A stretch of DNA of 30,250 nt from contig NHIC01000001.1 in the NCBI GenBank assembly GCA_002169865.1, forward strand, positions 12,426-42,675, written 5' to 3'. The notes beneath the pieces were generated by a model, which made no database searches, was not told the DNA's origin, and worked only from the letters and a program-made list of their open reading frames with translations. Of the stretch, positions 25,066 through 30,250 are shown piece by piece. This stretch comes from Flavobacteriaceae bacterium TMED179. Its GTDB lineage: Bacteria > Bacteroidota > Bacteroidia > Flavobacteriales > Flavobacteriaceae. Position numbers and translations under genes: made by a program. Position 1 is the first letter of the stretch, and the number at the start of each line of letters is the position of its first letter.

Positions 25066-25881
25066 TCAATTATACTGGATTTCAAAAGGCGCATTCAGGT
25101 TTTTGAACTGATCCAAATCCACCTTAATGGAACCAATGGCTAAGTCAGCCTGTAACTTGATAGGAATTTTATTAACGTCGTCTGTAATCCAAATGGTTAC
25201 ACTCTCTTGTTCTCTAAATACTCTACCCGATTGAACATAGGGTCTGAACTTCATACATTTGATTTTGCCGAATTTTGTAGATAGGTTTTCTTTTCCGGTG
25301 TATTTCATTTTGAAAACATAGTTTTCTTTGTCAAAAAACATATTAATGCTAAAAGTTTCATTGATTTTCAATTTATCCTTTGGGTAGAATGCACGCAGGT
25401 AGTAAAAGGCTGAAATCAAATCTTGAGCATCTTCAGCAATTTTGAATGACTCCTTTTTTTTATTTTTTTTATCATTTACATGAGCTAAATTTTGATCGTG
25501 ATCAAAATTAATTTCAAGATCTTTAGTATATCCTCCCTCATTGATGTCTCTAATAAACCAATAAGGAATGACCTTTTTTTCATCAAAATAGGAATCGTAA
25601 TGATCTTCTACTTTAAAAAACCAGCGTGCTAGTCCTGTAGTTGTTCCGTACCCCTTGGCATGTATAACAGGTTTAGCATTTACTGTGTCTTTGGTTAGTC
25701 CTAAGGTGGCATAACTTGCATTGAAAATACCGTAACGGATTCTAAATTTAAACCATTCTCCTGCTTTGAAGGGAAGTGCTATCTCTGGAAAGTCAATTTC
25801 ATCAGGGGTTTGAGCAAAACTGAGCGCATTTATAATGCATACAAAAAAGATAAGTGGCTGTTTTTTGTCGAATAGGATCAT
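25066..25881 (-). CDS. DUF3108 family periplasmic protein
   Basis: 271 residues with a signal peptide (about 1-23, ending SFA-QTPDE). The mature part is beta-rich throughout: FKAGEWFKFRIRYGIFNASYATL at its start (shown in two pieces of the same strand-turn-strand unit), then KVEDHYDSYFDE, AQDLISAFYYLRAF and KIPIKLQADLAIGSIKVDL near the end. That order fits DUF3108. The family's function is unknown; a lipid-binding or envelope-assembly role is often guessed. It lies between uvrC (65 bp upstream) and the M23 lipoprotein (107 bp downstream) on the same strand. Confidence 0.85.
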   Translation of the reverse strand: MILFDKKQPLIFFVCIINALSFAQTPDEIDFPEIALPFKAGEWFKFRIRYGIFNASYATLGLTKDTVNAKPVIHAKGYGTTTGLARWFFKVEDHYDSYFDEKKVIPYWFIRDINEGGYTKDLEINFDHDQNLAHVNDKKNKKKESFKIAEDAQDLISAFYYLRAFYPKDKLKINETFSINMFFDKENYVFKMKYTGKENLSTKFGKIKCMKFRPYVQSGRVFREQESVTIWITDDVNKIPIKLQADLAIGSIKVDLDQFKNLNAPFEIQYN

Positions 25882-25896
25882 TGGGTAAAATTAATT

Positions 25897-25916
25897 AAAT
25901 GATTGTAAAATCATTT
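25897..25916. repeat. AT-rich hairpin between uvrC and the DUF3108 gene
   Basis: AAATGATT and AATCATTT form a perfect 8-bp stem with a GTAA loop. On the plus strand it runs into further T residues. On the minus strand it sits just 15 bases before the DUF3108 ATG, where it could affect translation. The stem is AT-only apart from two pairs, so it is weak. Confidence 0.3.
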
Positions 25917-25946
25917 TTTCACTGTTAAGAAAAGTTCAATAAAAAA

Positions 25947-27740
25947 TCAAAGAAGCTGTAACTTTTGGTAAATTTTTACGCCTTTAACATTGCCCAACAG
26001 TTTAATGATAGCCTCTTGTGGAGCGGCCTTGATCCTTTTCAGGGATTTAAATTCCATAAGCAATAGTTCTTTAGTCTTGGGGCCAATCCCCTCTATACCA
26101 TCCAAAGGGGAATTAAGCGCGCTCTTTGAGCGAATTTTACGGTGAAGAGTCAATCCAAATCGGTGAGCTTCATTACGTAACTGTTGAATGATTTTCAATG
26201 TCTCCGATTTTTTATCCAGGTACATGGGAATACTGTCTCCAGGATAGTAGATTTCCTCAAGTCTTTTTGCAATGCCTATGATGGCAATTTGACCTCTGAG
26301 TCCCAATCGATTCAAACTTTTTACGGCTGAAGAAAGCTGTCCTTTTCCCCCATCGATGACGATCAGCTGAGGCAGGGATTGCCCCTCATCCAAAAGGCGT
26401 TTATAGCGACGATGTACGACTTCTTCCATAGAGGCAAAATCATCCGGACCCTCCACGGTTTTGATTTTAAAATGACGGTAGTCCTTTTTGAAGGGCTTAC
26501 CATTTCTAAAAACCACGCAGGCTGCAGTTGGATTCGTTCCTTGTATATTGGAATTGTCAAAGCATTCAATGTGGACGGGCTCTACATTAAGGCGGAGGTC
26601 GGTTTTCATTTGGTTTATTAGACGCTTTACATGCCGTTCGGGTTCAACGATTTTCATCTGCTTAAAACGCTCCAAACGGAAAAACTTGGCATTTCTTTCA
26701 GACAATTCCACCAGCTTTTTTTTATCGCCTAGTATGGGAATTGTTACTTTAATTTTTGGACCTAAGTCTATTTCAAAAGGGACATATATTTCTTTTGATT
26801 GGGAATTGAATCGCTGACGTAAGTCGACTATTGCCAACCGTAACATCTCTGCATCGCTTTCCTCAAGCTTTTTTTTAATTTCCACTGTGTGTGACATTAT
26901 TATTGAGCCAAATGCTACCTTGAAAAAATTGACATAACCATAACTTTCATCTGATATGATGGAAAAAACATCCACGTTCGTGATTTTGGGGCTCACTACA
27001 GTAGATTTGGCTTGGTAGTTTACCAAAGACTCAAGTTTTTCCTTGACCTGCTGTGCCCTTTCAAATTCCATTGCATTGGAATATTCCTCCATTTGGCTTT
27101 TTAATCGGTCCAAAGATTGTCGGAAATTGCCTTTTATGATGTTTTGTATGCCTGCAATGTTTTCCTCGTAATCTTTTTCGCTTACTCTCGCCTCACAAGG
27201 AGCCAAACAATTACCAATGTGGTATTCCAAACAGATCTTATAAGACTGTTTTTGAACTTTTTCTTCAGAAAGGTCATAGTTACAAGTTCGAATGGGATAG
27301 AGCCCCCGAATAAGCTCCAGTAAGGTATAAACTGTTTTTACATTGGGGTAGGGGCCAAAATAGCTTGACCCGTCTCGGATTACCTTTCGGGTGCTAAATA
27401 CTCTTGGGAAAGGTTCTTTCTTTATACAAATCCAAGGATAGGTTTTGTCATCTTTTAAAAGGATGTTGTAGCGTGGACGGTATTTTTTTATGAGATTATT
27501 TTCTAGTAATAATGCGTCAACTTCTGAAGGGACAACGATATATTCCATTCGGTGTATTTTTTTTACTAGTATTCGGGTTTTGGCGTTGTCGTGAACTTTA
27601 GTAAAATAAGAAGTTACCCTTCGTTTGAGGTTCTTGGCCTTACCTATATAGATTACCGTATCGTTTTTATCAAAATATTGATACACTCCTGGATCAGTGG
27701 GTAGTGTTTTGAACTGAATCGATATGGTCGGTAGTTTCAT
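25947..27740 (-). CDS. uvrC: excinuclease ABC subunit C
   Basis: Makes both incisions in nucleotide excision repair. 597 residues. The GIY-YIG domain (about 15-95) reads PGVYQYFDKNDTVIYIGKAKNLKRR when pieced together and makes the 3' cut. It is followed by a cysteine cluster (C154 region, CNYDLSEE, CLEYHIGNCLAPC), a UVR domain near 205-240, and the RNase H-like 5' nuclease with FDNSNIQGTNP and VIDGGKGQL. The tail holds helix-hairpin-helix motifs (PLDGIEGIGPKTKELLL). A -7 promoter element almost touches the ATG, suggesting a leaderless message. Confidence 0.96.
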   Translation of the reverse strand: MKLPTISIQFKTLPTDPGVYQYFDKNDTVIYIGKAKNLKRRVTSYFTKVHDNAKTRILVKKIHRMEYIVVPSEVDALLLENNLIKKYRPRYNILLKDDKTYPWICIKKEPFPRVFSTRKVIRDGSSYFGPYPNVKTVYTLLELIRGLYPIRTCNYDLSEEKVQKQSYKICLEYHIGNCLAPCEARVSEKDYEENIAGIQNIIKGNFRQSLDRLKSQMEEYSNAMEFERAQQVKEKLESLVNYQAKSTVVSPKITNVDVFSIISDESYGYVNFFKVAFGSIIMSHTVEIKKKLEESDAEMLRLAIVDLRQRFNSQSKEIYVPFEIDLGPKIKVTIPILGDKKKLVELSERNAKFFRLERFKQMKIVEPERHVKRLINQMKTDLRLNVEPVHIECFDNSNIQGTNPTAACVVFRNGKPFKKDYRHFKIKTVEGPDDFASMEEVVHRRYKRLLDEGQSLPQLIVIDGGKGQLSSAVKSLNRLGLRGQIAIIGIAKRLEEIYYPGDSIPMYLDKKSETLKIIQQLRNEAHRFGLTLHRKIRSKSALNSPLDGIEGIGPKTKELLLMEFKSLKRIKAAPQEAIIKLLGNVKGVKIYQKLQLL

Positions 27741-27744
27741 ATTA

Positions 27745-27752
27745 CAAAGTTA
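27745..27752 (-). promoter_or_regulatory. -7 element abutting the uvrC start
   Basis: Minus-strand TAACTTTG, a perfect TAnnTTTG, ends four bases before the ATG. RNA would start within a base or two of the ATG. The expected -33 position is T-rich (TTTT) with a 19-nt spacer, a partial match. Confidence 0.4.
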
Positions 27753-27836
27753 CGTTTTCTCCAGGCACTAGAAAAAAGTTCCTAAACCTGAATGATGGTT
27801 AAATATGCTTAATTTTATATTCAAAATCAAAATTAC

Positions 27837-28400
27837 TTGAATACCAAATTGGCTTTAAGAAAGGAATACAGTGAGCGCAGAGAGAACTTAAAGAAATGGG
27901 AAATTGAGGAGTGGAGTATAGAAATTTCCAACCGTTGCTTGACTTTGGACTTATGGCAGTACTCTCTATATCATTTGTTTATGACTGCTGAAAAAAATAA
28001 GGAAGTGGATACTTCCTATCTACTTTCTATATTACTGGGAAAGGACAAACAACCTATTATCCCAAAGATCGCTGATGACTTTCTTTTGGAACATTATTTA
28101 CTCACCGATCAAACCCCATTAAAACCCAACCGCTGGGGAATCCCTGAGCCACTATCTGGTATTCCCATTACTCCTGAACTAATTCAGGTGGTTTTTGTTC
28201 CCCTTTTGGCCTTTGACCGCGAAGGTCAACGCGTAGGATCCGGTAGGGGATATTACGACCGTTTTTTGGCGCAATGCTCCAAAAATGCATTGAAGGTTGG
28301 TCTTTCTTTTTTTGATCCCATCTCTAAAATTGAAGATACAGATGAATACGATATGTCTTTGGACTATGGGATTACTCCAAAACAGGTTTATACTTTTTGA
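27837..28400 (+). CDS. 5-formyltetrahydrofolate cyclo-ligase
   Basis: ATP-dependent conversion of 5-formyl-THF to 5,10-methenyl-THF (the YgfA/MTHFS family). 187 residues. I start it at TTG 27837: no in-frame ATG lies upstream, and the family N-terminus KLALRKEYSERRENL follows directly. The ATP/substrate motif GSGRGYYDRFL lies near residue 140. VPLLAFDREGQRVG just before it is also typical. The end is 12 bases from the stop of convergent lspA. It is divergent from uvrC with 96 bp between starts. In Gammaproteobacteria this gene follows 6S RNA, but no 6S-like structure is apparent here. Confidence 0.92.
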   Translation: MNTKLALRKEYSERRENLKKWEIEEWSIEISNRCLTLDLWQYSLYHLFMTAEKNKEVDTSYLLSILLGKDKQPIIPKIADDFLLEHYLLTDQTPLKPNRWGIPEPLSGIPITPELIQVVFVPLLAFDREGQRVGSGRGYYDRFLAQCSKNALKVGLSFFDPISKIEDTDEYDMSLDYGITPKQVYTF

Positions 28401-28412
28401 AGGACAATTTCA

Positions 28413-29069
28413 CTATTTAGACTGTCCAAAAATCTTTTTATTAAAAAAGATCAAAATCCCAACTCCAATGCTGATGGCTGAATCGGCAACGTTAAAAACA
28501 TATTGAAAGAAAGTATAGGATTCTCCACCGACCCAAGGCATCCATTGCGGCCAGTTCCAGCTTACCAAAGGGAACTGAAGCATGTCAACCACATGACCCT
28601 GAAAGATAGGGGCATAGCCTCCCTCATCTGGGAAGAGTGTGGCTACATTTCCGTAGCTGTGGGAAAAAATAACTCCATAAAAAACAGAGTCGATGATATT
28701 TCCCAAAGCTCCAGCAAAGATAAGACAAAGGGCCCAGCGAAAAAGGTTGGAGGTCTGTTTTCGGATATTATCCCACAACCAGTAACCGATTCCTATAATG
28801 GCTAATAAACGGAAGACGGTTAAAACTAGTTTTGCGGCTTTATCTGATAAAAAGGGTAGAACATCATTGAGTTTGGTTCCCATCGCCATCCCTTTGTTTT
28901 CAACAAATAGCAATTTGAAAAATCCCCAATCTACAATAGCACTATTGCCGTATAGAGAAAGTGGGTAATTCAGTTTGATTAAAAACTTCGAAGTTTGATC
29001 CATCAATAGCAGGCATAGTATGATAACTAAAGCTGTTGATAGATTGATATTAGAGGCATTAAATTTCAA
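28413..29069 (-). CDS. lspA: lipoprotein signal peptidase II
   Basis: Cleaves lipoprotein signal peptides in the inner membrane; it would process the lipoproteins seen in this window. 218 residues, longer than the usual 160-170. Four hydrophobic segments are visible. The catalytic aspartates are D127 (GNIIDSVFYG) and D196 (FNVADSAIS), and VENKGMAMG (56-64) matches the conserved Asn-containing loop. About 55 residues between the two Asp motifs (133-186), rich in Trp and Pro, form the periplasmic insertion typical of Bacteroidota. Three bases follow the dksA-like stop, so it is in the ileS-dksA-lspA operon. Confidence 0.95.
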   Translation of the reverse strand: MKFNASNINLSTALVIILCLLLMDQTSKFLIKLNYPLSLYGNSAIVDWGFFKLLFVENKGMAMGTKLNDVLPFLSDKAAKLVLTVFRLLAIIGIGYWLWDNIRKQTSNLFRWALCLIFAGALGNIIDSVFYGVIFSHSYGNVATLFPDEGGYAPIFQGHVVDMLQFPLVSWNWPQWMPWVGGESYTFFQYVFNVADSAISIGVGILIFFNKKIFGQSK

Positions 29070-29072
29070 GGG

Positions 29073-29456
29073 TTATTTTTGCATGTTTTTAGCCTCGATA
29101 CTCAAAGTAGCATGGGGGACCAATAATAGTCTTTTTTTATTGATCAATTTTCCCGTCATACGACATATTCCGTAGGTTTTATTCTCTATGCGAATCATTG
29201 CGTTTTTAAGATCGCGTATAAACTTTTCTTGACGAATGGCCAATTGAGTGTTCGCTTCCTTGGACATAGTTTCAGAACCTTCCTCAAAGGCCTTGAAAGT
29301 CGGGGAAGTATCGTCTGTTCCATTATTGCCATCATTCATATAGGCACTCCTGAGCAGTTCCAAATCTGCTTGGGCCTTTTTAATTTTGTCATCAATTAAT
29401 TTTCTAAAATCATCTAACTCTCCATCCGAATACCGGGCTTTTATTTCTTTGGCCAT
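29073..29456 (-). CDS. TraR/DksA-family protein lacking its zinc cysteines
   Basis: 127-residue protein with an N-terminal coiled-coil-prone region (about 10-90) and a C-terminal DksA-type finger. DksA proteins act with ppGpp in the RNA polymerase secondary channel. The finger reads Y95-G-I-C98-R-M-T101-G102-K-L-I, then R109-L...V-P-H-A-T-L-S119-I-E-A122. Three of four zinc cysteines are replaced (T101, S119, A122). Such Cys-poor forms are common in Bacteroidota and zinc-free DksA paralogs exist in other phyla. The acidic tip residues of the coiled coil cannot be assigned with confidence. One base from ileS upstream and three from lspA downstream. Confidence 0.9.
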   Translation of the reverse strand: MAKEIKARYSDGELDDFRKLIDDKIKKAQADLELLRSAYMNDGNNGTDDTSPTFKAFEEGSETMSKEANTQLAIRQEKFIRDLKNAMIRIENKTYGICRMTGKLINKKRLLLVPHATLSIEAKNMQK

Positions 29457-29457
29457 C

Positions 29458-30250
29458 TTAAATTTTTTTAATGGTTATTTGTGTTTTAATATTTTCAAAT
29501 ATAACTTCGGTACCTCTGTTCATTTTGCTAGGGAAATTAATCTTTTCTCCTAAGGTTTCCGAGCAAATGTATTTCCTGTTTTTATGAATTTTTTCTTTTA
29601 AACTTTCATCGGCCAAAAAGCTAATATAAATTTTATCGGTAACCTCTAGACCTGAGTCTTTTCTTATGTTTTGAATGCGATTGACCAACTCTCTTGCAAT
29701 CCCCTCGTCTTTCAAATCTTCGGTCATGGAAATGTCTAATGCTAGAGTCAAACCATTACCACGTGCAACAAGCCAACCTTCTATATCTTTGGAGTTAATC
29801 TCAACCTCGGTAATGTCTAAAATAATATTTTTTTCATTAAGAGGTATGTTTATTTTTCCTTCCTTCTCCAAGGTCTTTATTTCATTCTTACCAAAACGAT
29901 TGATCTCTCCTACCACAGCACCCATTTCACTTCCGAATCGGGGGCCCAATACTTTGAAGTTTGGTTTGATCTCTTTCACCAAAATATTACTATCGTCGTC
30001 AATCAATTCAATGGATTTGACATTGATTTCAGAACGTATCTGTTCTTTAATCTTTTCGATCTCACTTTTTTCCTTTGGGCTGTTGACAGCAATCATTAGG
30101 GTTTTCAGGGGCTGTCTGACTTTTATTTGTTCTTTTTTCCTAAGTGAGAGGGCCAAGGAAGTGATGTTTCTTGCTTTGTTGATGCGGTTTTCCAGTGCAG
30201 TATCGATAAACTTAGTATTGACGGTTGGAAAAATTGATAAATGAACGGAT
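29458..30250 (-). CDS. ileS: isoleucyl-tRNA synthetase, C-terminal part (cut by right edge)
   Basis: The frame is open to the right edge and encodes about 263 C-terminal residues. At the edge it reads SVHLSIFPTV, then ENRINKARNITSLALSLRKK and IKVRQPL, a hallmark of the anticodon-binding region of the IleRS branch found in Bacteroidota and eukaryotes. A C-terminal domain (DUF5915 type) follows, with DEGIARELVNRIQNIRKDSG. The catalytic HIGH and KMSKS motifs lie outside the window. It charges tRNA-Ile. The stop is one base from the dksA-like ATG, so it heads the ileS-dksA-lspA operon. It is not truncated biologically, only by the window. Confidence 0.95.
   Translation of the reverse strand, partial: SVHLSIFPTVNTKFIDTALENRINKARNITSLALSLRKKEQIKVRQPLKTLMIAVNSPKEKSEIEKIKEQIRSEINVKSIELIDDDSNILVKEIKPNFKVLGPRFGSEMGAVVGEINRFGKNEIKTLEKEGKINIPLNEKNIILDITEVEINSKDIEGWLVARGNGLTLALDISMTEDLKDEGIARELVNRIQNIRKDSGLEVTDKIYISFLADESLKEKIHKNRKYICSETLGEKINFPSKMNRGTEVIFENIKTQITIKKI

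Noticed and set aside
28402..28427. GGACA/TGTCC inverted repeat between the cyclo-ligase and lspA stops
   Set aside because: The stem is five base pairs with a 16-nt loop and no T-run, too weak to call a terminator.

Overview
The window is AT-rich, densely packed chromosomal DNA from a member of the Bacteroidota, most likely a marine cytophagalean (Cyclobacteriaceae or a relative). The evidence is the gene set: a TonB-dependent receptor of the carboxypeptidase-regulatory-domain type, lipoprotein sulfatases, the DUF177-rpmF-fabH-accB-accC block, and an ileS-dksA-lspA operon. Promoters fit the Bacteroidota TTG/TAnnTTTG pattern, and most genes have no strong Shine-Dalgarno. This assignment is inference from gene families, not a database match.

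Left part (1-8700) is accessory. It holds an outer-membrane barrel-like protein, a lipoprotein arylsulfatase, a short pterin dehydratase, a secreted NIPSNAP protein tightly coupled to a second sulfatase with a helical-repeat tail, and a TonB-dependent receptor. The sulfatases and receptor suggest use of sulfated marine substrates, but there is no SusC/SusD pair and no polysaccharide lyase or glycoside hydrolase.

The gap between the receptor and a Na+/H+ antiporter (8686-9121) is the most unusual spot. On the minus strand it contains a complete-looking transcription unit of about 140 nt: a Bacteroidota promoter with a palindrome in its spacer, a Shine-Dalgarno that should pair with about 13 nt of the 16S rRNA tail, a 20-codon reading frame and a strong intrinsic terminator. 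Bacteroidota ribosomes normally hide their anti-Shine-Dalgarno, so this is the best candidate here for something undescribed.

The rest (9122-30250) is housekeeping. Cofactors: ribE and pdxA. Fatty-acid initiation with ribosomal protein L32: DUF177, rpmF, fabH, accB, accC. Amino-acid and wall precursors: asd and alr (alr overlaps tdk). A plus-strand run holds a conserved unknown, rsmI and recJ. A minus-strand run holds uvrC, a DUF3108 protein, an M23 lipoprotein and pgi. Then come a 5-formyl-THF cyclo-ligase, lspA, a DksA-like protein and the C-terminal part of ileS, cut by the right edge. L32, thymidine kinase and the DksA-like protein all carry CxxTG where a zinc CxxCG is expected. No rRNA, tRNA, CRISPR, insertion sequence or phage gene was seen.
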